From Cereibacter_A azotoformans (GTDB lineage Bacteria; Pseudomonadota; Alphaproteobacteria; Rhodobacterales; Rhodobacteraceae), in assembly GCF_003050905.1 (NCBI RefSeq), contig NZ_QAOT01000007.1: 64,000 bases of DNA; one strand, given 5' to 3'. Positions 47,248 to 55,641 of the stretch are shown piece after piece; positions within the stretch are counted from its first letter, which is position 1, and each line of letters opens with the position of its first letter. The translations under genes were made by a program, and so were the position numbers. The notes under the pieces are model-generated. The model was not told the DNA's origin. It did no database searches and worked only from the letters and a program-made list of their open reading frames with translations.

Positions 47248-48009
47248 CTACGAGATGCGGAAGTTCTGCCCGAGATAGACCCGCCGCACCATTTCGTCGT
47301 GAACCACTTCTTCCGTCGTTCCGCTCTTGAGGACGGTGCCGTCGTGGAGAATGTAGGCCCTGTCCACGATTTCCAGCGTTTCCCGCACGTTATGGTCGGT
47401 GATCAGCACGCCGATGCCCCGGCTCTTGAGGTCGTGGACGAGGCTGCGGATCTCGCCCACGGCGATCGGATCGACGCCTGCGAAGGGCTCGTCGAGCAGC
47501 AGGTAGCGGGGATCTGCGGCAAGACAGCGCGCAATCTCCACCCGCCGCCGCTCACCCCCGGAGAGGGCGAGCGCGGGCGTGCGCCGCAGATGGGCGATCG
47601 AGAACTCGCCCAGCAGTTCCTCGAGCCGCTCGCGCCGGGTGTGGGGGTCCTTTTCGGTGATCTCGAGCACCGCGAGGATGTTGTCCTCGACCGACAGGCC
47701 GCGGAAGATCGAGACCTCCTGCGGCAGGTAGCCGATCCCCATCCGCGCGCGGCGATACATCGGCAGGGCCGTGACGTCGCGGCCCTCGATCAGGACCTGC
47801 CCGCCCTCGGGGCTGATGAGACCGGCGATGGCGTAAAAGCAGGTCGTCTTGCCCGACCCGTTCGGCCCGAGCAGCGCCACGACCTCTCCGCGGTCGAGAT
47901 GCATGGTCACGTCGCGGATGACGGGACGGCGCTTGTAGCTCTTGCGCAGGCCGATGACTTGAAGACCGGACCTTTCGTCCGAGAGGATGAACCCGGATTT
48001 CGCGTTCAT
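47248..48009 (-). CDS. lptB: LPS export ABC transporter ATPase LptB
   Basis: 253 residues. Walker A VALLGPNGSGKTTCFYAIAG, signature LSGGERRRVEIARCLAADPR, Walker B YLLLDEPFAGVDPIAVGEIR, then the switch His in GVLITDHNVRETLEIVDRAY. Powers LPS transport from the inner membrane with LptFG. Overlaps lptA by 4 bp. Followed by a 226-bp gap before hpf; a TTGACA word on the minus strand there has no convincing -10. Confidence 0.97.
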   Translation of the reverse strand: MNAKSGFILSDERSGLQVIGLRKSYKRRPVIRDVTMHLDRGEVVALLGPNGSGKTTCFYAIAGLISPEGGQVLIEGRDVTALPMYRRARMGIGYLPQEVSIFRGLSVEDNILAVLEITEKDPHTRRERLEELLGEFSIAHLRRTPALALSGGERRRVEIARCLAADPRYLLLDEPFAGVDPIAVGEIRSLVHDLKSRGIGVLITDHNVRETLEIVDRAYILHDGTVLKSGTTEEVVHDEMVRRVYLGQNFRIS

Positions 48010-48521
48010 GGCGACGTGCCCGGACGGAACACGGTCTGCACCCGGCCCTCCATGCGGCCGGTGCCCGCGGTGAGGTCGATCACCAGTCTCTGACCGGCCA
48101 GCGTGTTGGGCCCCTGCGTGAGCAGGACGTCGCCGGTCATCACGACCTCGCCGCTCTCGATCGTGTAGATGGCCTCCTGCGCCTCGGCCGCCTCGCGCTC
48201 GTTGGCCAGCGTGACCCCGCCCGAGGCATGGAGCCTGCGGATCCCGCCGCCTTCGGGCGCATATTCCACCCGGACCGACTGCGCGGCGAGGCGCATCGGA
48301 CCCTGAACGACGCGGACATTGCCGAGAAAGATCGCCGTTCCGTCCGCCTGGTTCACCTGCAGCTCGTCGGACTCGATCTCGACGGGCAGCGAGGTGTCCT
48401 GCGTCAGCCCCCCCCCGAAGGCCACGTTGGCGCCCTGTGCGAGCGACGCCGCGGGCAGCCAGAGCGCGGCGGCCGCCGCCATCAGGATCGTCTTCATCAC
48501 ATGCCTCGACATCGGGTCCAT
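48006..48521 (-). CDS. lptA: LPS transport periplasmic protein LptA
   Basis: About 171 residues. Signal peptide (TILMAAAAALWLPAASLAQG), then the OstA-type beta-jellyroll: VEIESDELQVNQADGTAIFL, GNVRVVQGPMRLAAQSVRVE, GDVLLTQGPNTLAGQRLVID. Bridges LPS across the periplasm. The ATG overlaps the lptC stop (TGATG); an internal start at MKTILM would give a tighter signal peptide. Confidence 0.93.
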   Translation of the reverse strand: MDPMSRHVMKTILMAAAAALWLPAASLAQGANVAFGGGLTQDTSLPVEIESDELQVNQADGTAIFLGNVRVVQGPMRLAAQSVRVEYAPEGGGIRRLHASGGVTLANEREAAEAQEAIYTIESGEVVMTGDVLLTQGPNTLAGQRLVIDLTAGTGRMEGRVQTVFRPGTSP

Positions 48522-49135
48522 CACTTCGTCGGATCGTACACCAGCTTCACACGATTCCCGAAGGTCAGCACATAGCTGCCGGGTGCCTCGGGATCCTCGC
48601 TCAGGCGCATCGATCCGGCATCGATGCGGCCGACGGGGCCCGTTGCCTCGAGCGCGCCCACGGACCGCACGTCGGTCTCGTCCAGTCCGGCCGTCATGGC
48701 CTCGGTGGTCAGATGGTAGCCGGTCGAGGTTTCCAGTTCCACCCCGCCGCCAAGCCGCAAAAGACGCGCCTCGCCGTCGAGCGATCCGGTCGCCGCCACA
48801 AGGCTTGCAACTGCGCCGTCCGGTGTCTCGAGGCGCGCGCGCAGCGCCGCGGCCCGGCCCTCTTCACCCGCGGTCTGGCCCGGCCGGGCCTCGGCCGCCT
48901 CGACGCTGAGGGCGGCGCCGTCGCTCGTGATGCCCGCCCAGGTTGGCGCGGTGATCCGGGGTTCGCGCACCAGCCCTTCGACATCCACCTCGGCGTAGGG
49001 AATCGCATCGTCGGGATTGATGGTGCGCGCGACGAGGAACAGGGTGGACAGCACTGCCAGCGCCGCCAGCGGCAGGACGATCTTCAGCCAGGCGACCAGC
49101 CGGGAGTGAAGATTGTCGGGCCGCTGCGCCGCCAT
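48521..49135 (-). CDS. lptC: LPS export protein LptC
   Basis: 204 residues. N-terminal membrane anchor (LVAWLKIVLPLAALAVLSTL), then a periplasmic LptC-like domain ending GSYVLTFGNRVKLVYDPTK. Receives LPS from LptBFG and passes it to LptA. Family identity is low as usual, but its place between kdsD and lptA is decisive. 3 bp after kdsD. Confidence 0.9.
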   Translation of the reverse strand: MAAQRPDNLHSRLVAWLKIVLPLAALAVLSTLFLVARTINPDDAIPYAEVDVEGLVREPRITAPTWAGITSDGAALSVEAAEARPGQTAGEEGRAAALRARLETPDGAVASLVAATGSLDGEARLLRLGGGVELETSTGYHLTTEAMTAGLDETDVRSVGALEATGPVGRIDAGSMRLSEDPEAPGSYVLTFGNRVKLVYDPTK

Positions 49136-49138
49136 CGG

Positions 49139-50104
49139 TCACACCACCCCGGCGCGCAGGCAATCGTGGATGTGGATCAGCCCGGCGGCCGCGCCCGAAC
49201 CCTCGGGATCGACCACGAAGAGCGAGGTGATCTTCCGGGCGTTCATCTCGGCCACGGCCCGTTCGGCCAGCGCGTCGGGTGCGATGGTGCGTGGATTGCG
49301 GGTCATCACGTCGTCAACGCAGAGCCCGAGCAGCCCGTCCAGATGACGCCGGAGGTCGCCGTCGGTGATCACCCCCTCGAGCCGCCCGTCCTGCCCGGAC
49401 ACGCCCAGCACCCCGAACCCGAGCCGGCTCATGGTGATCAGCGCCTCGCCCATGGGAGTGCCCGCATCCACCAGCGGCAGGTTGCGGTGCATGAGATCGG
49501 ACACCTTCGCAAGCCGCGCCCCGAGCTTGCCGCCGGGGTGGAACACGCGGAAATGCTCGGGCGTGAACTGCCGATGCTCCATCAGGGCGATGGCCAGCGC
49601 ATCGCCCAGGGCCAGCGTCATGGTCGTCGAGGAGGTCGGCACGATCCCGTTGCCGCAGGCCTCGGGCGCGGGTGGCAGCAGCAGCGCCACGTCCGACTGC
49701 CGCAGGAGCGTCGATTGCGCCCGGCCCGCCACGCCGATCAGCGGAATGTCGAAGCGCCGGGTGTGGGCGATGATGTCGGCCAGTTCCGGCGTCTCGCCGG
49801 AATTGGAAAGCACAAGGGCCACGTCGTCCCGCGTGACCATCCCCAGGTCGCCGTGACTGGCTTCGGCCGGATGGACGAACTGCGCGGGCGTGCCCGTCGA
49901 GGCAAGCGTTGCGGTGATCTTGCGCCCGATGTGGCCCGATTTGCCCATGCCCGAGACGATCACGCGCCCGCGCGCGCGCAGGATCATCTCGACAGCTTCG
50001 CCGAAGGCCTCGCCCAGGCTGTCGCCCAGCAGCGACAGGGCCTCGGCCTCGGTCGCGATGACCCGGCGGGCGGTGGTGAGGAAATCAGTGGTGGAAGATG
50101 TCAT
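49139..50104 (-). CDS. kdsD: Arabinose-5-phosphate isomerase KdsD/KpsF
   Basis: 321 residues. SIS sugar-isomerase domain (VIVSGMGKSGHIGRKITATL, ASTGTPAQFVHPAEASHGDL, ALVLSNSGETPELADIIAHT) and two C-terminal CBS domains (LPLVDAGTPMGEALITMSRL; VMTRNPRTIAPDALAERAVA). Makes D-arabinose-5-phosphate, the first step to Kdo. Its start overlaps the rnd 3' end by 20 bp; lptC follows 3 bp downstream, linking Kdo synthesis to LPS export. Confidence 0.95.
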   Translation of the reverse strand: MTSSTTDFLTTARRVIATEAEALSLLGDSLGEAFGEAVEMILRARGRVIVSGMGKSGHIGRKITATLASTGTPAQFVHPAEASHGDLGMVTRDDVALVLSNSGETPELADIIAHTRRFDIPLIGVAGRAQSTLLRQSDVALLLPPAPEACGNGIVPTSSTTMTLALGDALAIALMEHRQFTPEHFRVFHPGGKLGARLAKVSDLMHRNLPLVDAGTPMGEALITMSRLGFGVLGVSGQDGRLEGVITDGDLRRHLDGLLGLCVDDVMTRNPRTIAPDALAERAVAEMNARKITSLFVVDPEGSGAAAGLIHIHDCLRAGVV

Positions 50105-50699
50105 TCGGTTCGTCCCAGCCCATCAGGTCGAGCTCTGCCCGCGTGGGAAGGAAATCGAAGCAGCGTTGCGCCAGTTCCATCCGACCCTCGCGCAGGAGCC
50201 GCGCCTCGAGTTCCTCCTTCAGCCGGTGGAGGTGAAGCACATCCGAGGCGGCATAGTCCTTCTGGGCATCTGTCAGTTCGGCCGCGCCCCAGTCCGAGGT
50301 CTGCTGCTGCTTTGACACATCGACCCCCACCAGTTCGAGCAGGAGATACTTGAGTCCGTGCCGGTCGGTGAAGGTGCGCACCATCTTCGAGGCGATCTTG
50401 GTGCACCAGACCGGCTCGGTCCGCACGCCGAAGGCGCGCTGCAGGGCCGCGATGTCGAAGCGGCCGAAGTGGAACAGCTTCAGCACCTGCGGATCGGTCA
50501 GCAGACGTTCAAGATTCGGTGCGCGGGTCTGCCCGCGCTCGATCTGCACCAGATGCGCGTCGCCATCCCCTGCCGAGAGCTGCACGACGCACAGACGATC
50601 CCGCCGCGGGTCGAGGCCCATGGTCTCGGTGTCGATGGCGACCACCCGGCCGAGATCGAGCCCGTCCGGCAAGTCATTCCGATGCAGGTGGATTGTCAC
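50085..50699 (-). CDS. rnd: Ribonuclease D-type 3'-5' exonuclease
   Basis: 204 residues from GTG 50699 (reads MTIHLHRNDLPDG). DEDDy exonuclease motifs: VVAIDTETMGLDPRRDRLCV (ExoI), LFHFGRFDIAALQRAFGV (ExoII) and YAASDVLHLHRLKEELEARL (ExoIII, Y-x3-D). It lacks the C-terminal HRDC domains of E. coli RNase D (375 residues), as usual for the short alphaproteobacterial form. Trims tRNA 3' ends. Starts 33 bases after the tRNA-Leu gene on the same strand; the ribosome site GAAGGA lies in the 3' arm of a hairpin. An upstream extension would run into the tRNA and is rejected. Confidence 0.92.
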   Translation of the reverse strand: MTIHLHRNDLPDGLDLGRVVAIDTETMGLDPRRDRLCVVQLSAGDGDAHLVQIERGQTRAPNLERLLTDPQVLKLFHFGRFDIAALQRAFGVRTEPVWCTKIASKMVRTFTDRHGLKYLLLELVGVDVSKQQQTSDWGAAELTDAQKDYAASDVLHLHRLKEELEARLLREGRMELAQRCFDFLPTRAELDLMGWDEPNDIFHH

Positions 50700-50704
50700 T
50701 GTCT

Positions 50705-50730
50705 GATCCTTCGAATTGGCACGAAGGATC
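50705..50730 (-). promoter_or_regulatory. Hairpin between tRNA-Leu and rnd, containing the rnd ribosome site
   Basis: GATCCTTCG and CGAAGGATC, 9-bp perfect arms around an 8-base loop. On the minus strand the 3' arm contains GAAGGA, the likely ribosome site, 5 bases upstream of the GTG start of rnd. The hairpin begins 2 bases after the tRNA CCA end. Confidence 0.75.
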
Positions 50731-50732
50731 GA

Positions 50733-50817
50733 TGGTGCCCAGGAGAGGACTCGAACCTCCACGCCTTGCGGCACACGGACCTGAACCGTGCGCGTCTACC
50801 AATTCCGCCACCTGGGC
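50733..50817 (-). tRNA. tRNA-Leu (anticodon CAG)
   Basis: 85 nt. Acceptor stem GCCCAGG/CCTGGGC, anticodon stem CACGG/CCGTG with loop TTCAGGT (anticodon CAG), long class II variable arm (TGCCGCAAGGCG), T-arm GAGGTTCGAGTCCTC, discriminator A and encoded CCA. Directly upstream of rnd. Confidence 0.97.
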
Positions 50818-50968
50818 CGGTGTCGTGAGCCGCGATGTATATGGGGGATTCGGCAGTGTCAACGGGGTGTCACGAAAAATCCGCAGGATCATTCACGCTT
50901 GTTCCGCTGCCGCCGTAAAGTTATGGGAAGGGGCAATCTTTGGGGCCAAGCCGGGGTGAGGACGGAAG

Positions 50969-51955
50969 ATGAGCAAGCTGGTGACGATCTACGGCGGGTC
51001 GGGCTTCGTGGGGCGCTACATCGCGCGCCGGATGGCCCAGCAGGGCTGGCGCGTTCGCGTCGCCGTCCGCCGTCCGAACGAGGCGCTGTTCGTCAAGCCC
51101 TACGGGGTGGTCGGGCAGGTCGAGCCGGTGTTCTGCAACATCCGTGACGATGCTTCCGTGCGGGCGGTGATGCACGGAGCCGATGCGGTGGTGAACTGCG
51201 TGGGCATCCTGGCCGAGGCCGGAAAGAACCGCTTCCAGTCGGTGCAGGCCGAGGGCGCCGCCCGCGTGGCGCGGCTGGCCGCGGCCGAGGGCGTGCAGGC
51301 GCTGGTCCAGATCTCGGCCATCGGCGCCGATGCGGATTCTCCCAGCGCCTATGCGCGCAGCAAGGCCGCCGGCGAGGCCGCCGTGCTTCAGGCCTTCCCG
51401 CGCGCGGTGATCCTGCGCCCCTCGGTGATCTTCGGGCCCGAGGATGATTTCTTCAACCGCTTCGCGCGCATGGCCCGCTTCAGCCCGGTTCTGCCGGTCG
51501 TGGGCGGCGAGACCCGGTTTCAGCCGGTGTTCGTGGACGATGTGGCGCAGGCCGCCGTGGCGGGTGTGCTGGGCCGGGCGGCGCCCGGCATCTACGAGCT
51601 TGGCGGCCCCGACGCCGAGAGCTTCCGCGCGCTGATGCAGATGCTGCTGCGGGTGATCGAGCGGCGCAAGATGATCGTCAACGTGCCCTTCGGCGTGGCG
51701 AGGCTGATGGCGGCGACGCTGGATCTGCTCCAGACGGTGACGCTCGGGCTTCTGGCCAACAAGACGCTGACGCGGGATCAGGTGCGTAACCTTGCGCGCG
51801 ACAATGTGGTCTCGCCCGGCGCCCGAGGGCTCGCGGATCTCGGGATCTCGCCCACCGCGATGGAGGCGGTGCTGCCCGAATATCTCTGGAGCTATCGCCC
51901 CTCGGGTCAATATGCCTCGATCAAGGCCTCGGCCCGCAACCTGCGCAAGACCTGA
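50969..51955 (+). CDS. NDUFA9-like NAD(P)H-binding protein (complex I-associated family)
   Basis: 328 residues, atypical short-chain dehydrogenase fold. N-terminal dinucleotide motif VTIYGGSGFVGRYIARRMAQ, then VVNCVGILAEAGKNRFQSVQ, AYARSKAAGEAAVLQAF and ILRPSVIFGPEDDFFNRFAR. These match the NDUFA9 subunit of complex I and its bacterial relatives in alphaproteobacteria. Catalytic Tyr/Lys are partly degenerate, so it probably binds NADPH structurally or assists quinone-pathway enzymes. 33 bp upstream of uppP. Confidence 0.85.
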   Translation: MSKLVTIYGGSGFVGRYIARRMAQQGWRVRVAVRRPNEALFVKPYGVVGQVEPVFCNIRDDASVRAVMHGADAVVNCVGILAEAGKNRFQSVQAEGAARVARLAAAEGVQALVQISAIGADADSPSAYARSKAAGEAAVLQAFPRAVILRPSVIFGPEDDFFNRFARMARFSPVLPVVGGETRFQPVFVDDVAQAAVAGVLGRAAPGIYELGGPDAESFRALMQMLLRVIERRKMIVNVPFGVARLMAATLDLLQTVTLGLLANKTLTRDQVRNLARDNVVSPGARGLADLGISPTAMEAVLPEYLWSYRPSGQYASIKASARNLRKT

Positions 51956-51988
51956 GACGGGCCCGATCTGAATCAACACGGAGCGACC

Positions 51989-52795
51989 ATGACGGATTCG
52001 ACCACGCTGGTCGCGCTTGTTCTCGGACTGCTGGAAGGCCTCACGGAATTCATTCCCGTCTCCTCGACGGGGCATCTTCTGCTTGCAGGCCACTTCCTCG
52101 GATTTGAGAGCGCGGGCCGCAGCTTCGAGGTGGTGATCCAGCTCGGGGCGGTGCTCGCGGTGCTGACGGTCTATGCGTCGAAACTGATCTCGGTGATCCG
52201 GGCGGCGCCGCGGGATCCGCAGGCGGCGCGCTTTCTCGCGGCGGTGCTGCTGGCGTTCCTGCCGGCGGTGGTGGTCGGCGTGATGGCGCACGGCTTCATC
52301 AAGACCGTGCTGTTCGAGACGCCCATCCTGATCGCGATCATGCTGATCCTGGGCGGCATCATCCTGCTCTTCGTGGACCGGATGGCGCCCGCGCCGCGCT
52401 ACAATGACGTGACGGAGGTGCCGCTCGGGGTGGCGCTGAAGATCGGGTTCTTCCAGTGTCTCGCCATGGTCCCCGGCGTCTCGCGATCGGGGGCGACCAT
52501 CGTGGGCGCCCTTCTGCTCGGAACGGGAAAGCGTGCCGCGGCCGAGTTCTCCTTCTTTCTGTCCATGCCGACGATGGCGGGGGCCTTTGCCTTCGACCTC
52601 TACAAGAACCGCGACGTCCTGGACGCCGGGGCGCTGGGCGAGATCGCCGTCGGCTTCGTCGCCGCCTTCCTTGCCGCCGTTCTCGTGGTCCGCTGGCTGC
52701 TCGGCTATGTCAGCCGGCACGGATATTCCTTGTTCGGCTGGTGGCGAATCATCGTGGGCTCGATTGCTCTGGCGGCCCTTCTGAAAGGCTTCTGA
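51989..52795 (+). CDS. uppP: Undecaprenyl-diphosphatase UppP (BacA)
   Basis: 268 residues, about eight membrane segments. Both active-site motifs are clear: LEGLTEFIPVSSTGHLLLAG and MVPGVSRSGATIVGALLLGT. Dephosphorylates undecaprenyl diphosphate to recycle the lipid carrier for peptidoglycan and O-antigen. Confers bacitracin tolerance when abundant. Confidence 0.98.
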   Translation: MTDSTTLVALVLGLLEGLTEFIPVSSTGHLLLAGHFLGFESAGRSFEVVIQLGAVLAVLTVYASKLISVIRAAPRDPQAARFLAAVLLAFLPAVVVGVMAHGFIKTVLFETPILIAIMLILGGIILLFVDRMAPAPRYNDVTEVPLGVALKIGFFQCLAMVPGVSRSGATIVGALLLGTGKRAAAEFSFFLSMPTMAGAFAFDLYKNRDVLDAGALGEIAVGFVAAFLAAVLVVRWLLGYVSRHGYSLFGWWRIIVGSIALAALLKGF

Positions 52796-52812
52796 GGCGA
52801 TAGGTAACATGT

Positions 52813-52905
52813 GCTGACCTAAATGCGGCGAAAAAGTCCCTTCCAGACCGCCGAACCGAGAAAAAAGCTCTAAATAGGTCAGCTATACTGACTTTTATCG
52901 CTGAC
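52813..52905 (+). promoter_or_regulatory. Cluster of GTCAG/CTGAC repeats upstream of gltD
   Basis: GCTGACCTA (52813-52821) is the exact inverse of TAGGTCAGC (52875-52883). GTCAG-CTATA-CTGAC (52878-52892) is a 15-bp palindrome, and another CTGAC lies at 52901-52905. The palindrome centre TATACT could be a -10. This looks like a multi-site operator for the gltD-gltB cluster; the regulator is unknown. Confidence 0.55.
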
Positions 52906-52959
52906 GACCCTGCTGTATGAGGTCCGAACCCCGCAGTCGGCCTCGAGGGAGGGCTCAGC

Positions 52960-54387
52960 ATGGCAAAAGAACCGATGCTCCAGTTCGTCAAGATGGCGAG
53001 GGAGACCCCCGAGAAACGTCCGGCCAACCTGCGGTCGCACGATTTCCATGAGATCTACCGCGAGTTCGCCGCTGCCAAGGCCGCCGAGCAAGCCAGCCGC
53101 TGCAGCCAGTGCGGTGTTCCCTTCTGCCAGTCGCACTGCCCGCTGCACAACAACATTCCCGACTGGCTGCGCCTGACCGCCACGGGCCGGCTTCAGGAAG
53201 CCTACGAGATCAGCCAGGCCACCAACACCTTCCCCGAGATCTGCGGCCGCATCTGCCCGCAGGACCGTCTGTGCGAGGGCAACTGCGTGATCGAGCAGTC
53301 GGGCCACGGCACGGTGACCATCGGCGCGGTCGAGAAATACATCACCGACATGGCCTGGGAGAACGGCTGGGTGACGCCCGGCCGCCCCATGCACGAGCGG
53401 TCGGAATCGGTGGGCATCATCGGGGCAGGGCCGGGGGGGCTTGCCGCCGCCGATGCGCTGCGCCGCGCCGGGCTTCAGGTCACGGTCTATGACCGCTACG
53501 ACCGGGCCGGCGGCCTGCTGACCTACGGCATTCCGGGCTTCAAGCTGGAGAAGGACGTGGTCATGCGCCGCGTCGAGCAGCTCGAGCAGGCGGGCGTGCA
53601 ATTCGTGCTCAACTGCAATGTGGGCGAGGATCTCAGCTTCGACGCGATCCGGGGCCAGCATGACGCGGTGCTGATCGCGACGGGCGTGTACAAGCAGCGC
53701 GACCTTGCGGCGCCGGGCGTGGGCTCGGCGGGCGTGGTGCAGGCGCTCGACTATCTGACCCTGTCCAACCGGCGCAGCTTCGGCGACGAGGTCGATGCCG
53801 ACGGGCTCGATGCCAGCGGCAAGCGCGTCGTGGTGATCGGCGGCGGCGACACGGCGATGGACTGCGTGCGCACCGCCATCCGTCAGGGCGCCACCAGCGT
53901 GAAATGCCTCTATCGCCGCGACCGGGCCAACATGCCGGGCTCGCAGCGCGAGGTCGCCAACGCCGAGGAGGAAGGTGTCGAGTTCGTCTGGCTCGCGGCG
54001 CCGCGCGGTTTCATTGCGGGCGACGCGGTCGAGGGCGTGATCGTGCAGAAGATGCGGCTGGGCGAGCCCGACGCATCCGGCCGGCAGATGCCCGAGGTGA
54101 TCGAAGGCGCCGACTATGTCGAGCCGGCCGATCTCGCCATCATGGCGCTGGGCTTCGAGCCCGAGGATCTGCCGACGCTCTGGGGGGTGCCCGAACTGGC
54201 CGTGACGCGCTGGGGCACGATCAAGGCCGACTTCCGCACCCATGCGACCAGCCTGCCCGGCGTTTATGCCGTGGGCGACATCGTGCGGGGCGCGAGCCTC
54301 GTCGTCTGGGCCATCCGCGACGGCCGCGAAGCGGCGGACGCGATCCTCGACTATCTGGCGCAACCGGCCATCGCCGCGGCCGAATAG
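52960..54387 (+). CDS. gltD: Glutamate synthase small subunit GltD
   Basis: 475 residues. N-terminal Fe-S cysteines CSQCGVPFCQSHCPLHNNIP and CGRICPQDRLCEGNCVIEQS, FAD motif GIIGAGPGGLAAADALRRAG, NADPH motif VVVIGGGDTAMDCVRTAIRQ, and C-terminal GVYAVGDIVRGASLVVWAIR. Transfers electrons from NADPH to GltB. GAGGGAGGG ribosome site precedes the ATG. Separated from gltB by two small genes. Confidence 0.98.
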   Translation: MAKEPMLQFVKMARETPEKRPANLRSHDFHEIYREFAAAKAAEQASRCSQCGVPFCQSHCPLHNNIPDWLRLTATGRLQEAYEISQATNTFPEICGRICPQDRLCEGNCVIEQSGHGTVTIGAVEKYITDMAWENGWVTPGRPMHERSESVGIIGAGPGGLAAADALRRAGLQVTVYDRYDRAGGLLTYGIPGFKLEKDVVMRRVEQLEQAGVQFVLNCNVGEDLSFDAIRGQHDAVLIATGVYKQRDLAAPGVGSAGVVQALDYLTLSNRRSFGDEVDADGLDASGKRVVVIGGGDTAMDCVRTAIRQGATSVKCLYRRDRANMPGSQREVANAEEEGVEFVWLAAPRGFIAGDAVEGVIVQKMRLGEPDASGRQMPEVIEGADYVEPADLAIMALGFEPEDLPTLWGVPELAVTRWGTIKADFRTHATSLPGVYAVGDIVRGASLVVWAIRDGREAADAILDYLAQPAIAAAE

Positions 54388-54476
54388 GCGCCTCTCCGCG
54401 AAGCGACCGCCCGGAAGGTCCCGGGCGGCCGGTGCGACCGGGACCTGGGGTGCTCCGGGCGCGAGGTGATGGGACC

Positions 54477-55211
54477 ATGGGCATGACGCTTCTGACGAAG
54501 ATCCTGGCGGGAGGTCTGGCGCTGGCTGCGGCTGCGCCCGCGCTCGGCTCGGGGCGGACCTTCACGCCGCCCGAGGGGTGCACGGCCTTTCTCACCGTGC
54601 AATCGCGCGGCTGCCGGGTGTCGCATCACTACCGCTGCGAACAGGACCCGGCCGGCGACCAGTGGCGCGTGGACTTCGATCAGGATGGCCTCTTCTTCTC
54701 GTCCCACATCGACCACGAGGCGCAATGGGTCGAGAGCTACGAGATGTTTCCGACCGTGCGTCAGACACTCGACCCGAACCCGGCCGATCCGGCCTCCTTC
54801 ACCGAGCTTCTGACCGGCGCGGACAGCTACGACTTCGGGCTGACGCGCGACACGGGCGAGCGGAGCCGCGTGACCGGCTATGACCGGCTGACGGGGCAGA
54901 GCTTCACCATCGACGGCGTTGTGCTGCAGGAGACGGAGTTCGAGTTCACCGAGACCAGCATCGGCGGCACCGTCCTGCGGCAGGCCCATGGCCGGGAATA
55001 CATCCATCCCGAGTGGCGGCTGTTCTTTGCCGGCCCGACGCAATGGGCGGACGGAACGGGCGGCTTCCTGCCCGTCGATGGCAGCCCCGTGCAGTTCGTC
55101 TTTCCCGGCGAGCCCGGCTTCCTCGTCACCGAACCGATCTTCGACTGCGACGCGATCCTGTCGCAGGCGCCCGAAGACGGGCAGTTCCTGAAGGTGCGCC
55201 ATGACCGCTGA
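54477..55211 (+). CDS. Uncharacterised secreted protein between gltD and gltB
   Basis: 244 residues. Signal peptide LAGGLALAAAAPALGSGRTF. The mature part is beta-rich and acidic, with Cys in PPEGCTAFL, SRGCRVSHHYRCEQ and IFDCDAIL that may form disulfides. WRVDFDQDGLFFSSHIDHEA and YEMFPTVRQTLD are distinctive, but I do not recognise the family. Overlaps the following GFA gene by 11 bp. ATG 54477 or 54483 (MTLLTKI) are equally possible. Confidence 0.75.
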   Translation: MGMTLLTKILAGGLALAAAAPALGSGRTFTPPEGCTAFLTVQSRGCRVSHHYRCEQDPAGDQWRVDFDQDGLFFSSHIDHEAQWVESYEMFPTVRQTLDPNPADPASFTELLTGADSYDFGLTRDTGERSRVTGYDRLTGQSFTIDGVVLQETEFEFTETSIGGTVLRQAHGREYIHPEWRLFFAGPTQWADGTGGFLPVDGSPVQFVFPGEPGFLVTEPIFDCDAILSQAPEDGQFLKVRHDR

Positions 55212-55638
55212 ACGGACGGGACATTGCCTCTGCGGGGCGGTGGCGGTCGCCGTGACCCACGCCCCGCACGAGATCGGTGCCTGCCATTGCGAGATGTGCC
55301 GCCGCTGGACGGGCTCGGCCTTCGTCACGATGATGGTCCCCGAGGCCGCCCTTACCGTGACCGGCGCCGACCATGTCCGGCGCTACGCCTCGTCCGGCTG
55401 GGCCGAAAGGTGCTTCTGCGGCACCTGCGGCTCGACCCTCTGGTATCGCCTGACGGCGCCGGGGATGCCGCGCGACCATTACCTGGCGGCGGGGCTGCTC
55501 GATGACCTGAGCGGCATCCGCCTCGCCCACGAGATCTACATCGACCGCAAGCCCGACGCCTGGAGCTTCGCCGGTCCGACCCACCAGATGACGGAAGCCG
55601 AGTTTCTCGCCACGCTTCCAGCCAGCCCAGAGGAGTGA
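55201..55638 (+). CDS. GFA/CENP-V family zinc protein
   Basis: 145 residues. Conserved zinc cysteines: GHCLCGAVAV, GACHCEMCRRWTGSAF and CFCGTCGSTLWYRLT. Named after glutathione-dependent formaldehyde-activating enzyme, though most members have no proven enzyme activity. Ends 3 bp before gltB, so it belongs to the gltD-gltB transcript. Confidence 0.93.
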   Translation: MTAERTGHCLCGAVAVAVTHAPHEIGACHCEMCRRWTGSAFVTMMVPEAALTVTGADHVRRYASSGWAERCFCGTCGSTLWYRLTAPGMPRDHYLAAGLLDDLSGIRLAHEIYIDRKPDAWSFAGPTHQMTEAEFLATLPASPEE

Positions 55639-55641
55639 GCC

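Noticed and set aside
50700..50774. N-terminal extension of rnd into the tRNA
   Set aside because: It would translate part of tRNA-Leu. GTG 50699 fits the family start.
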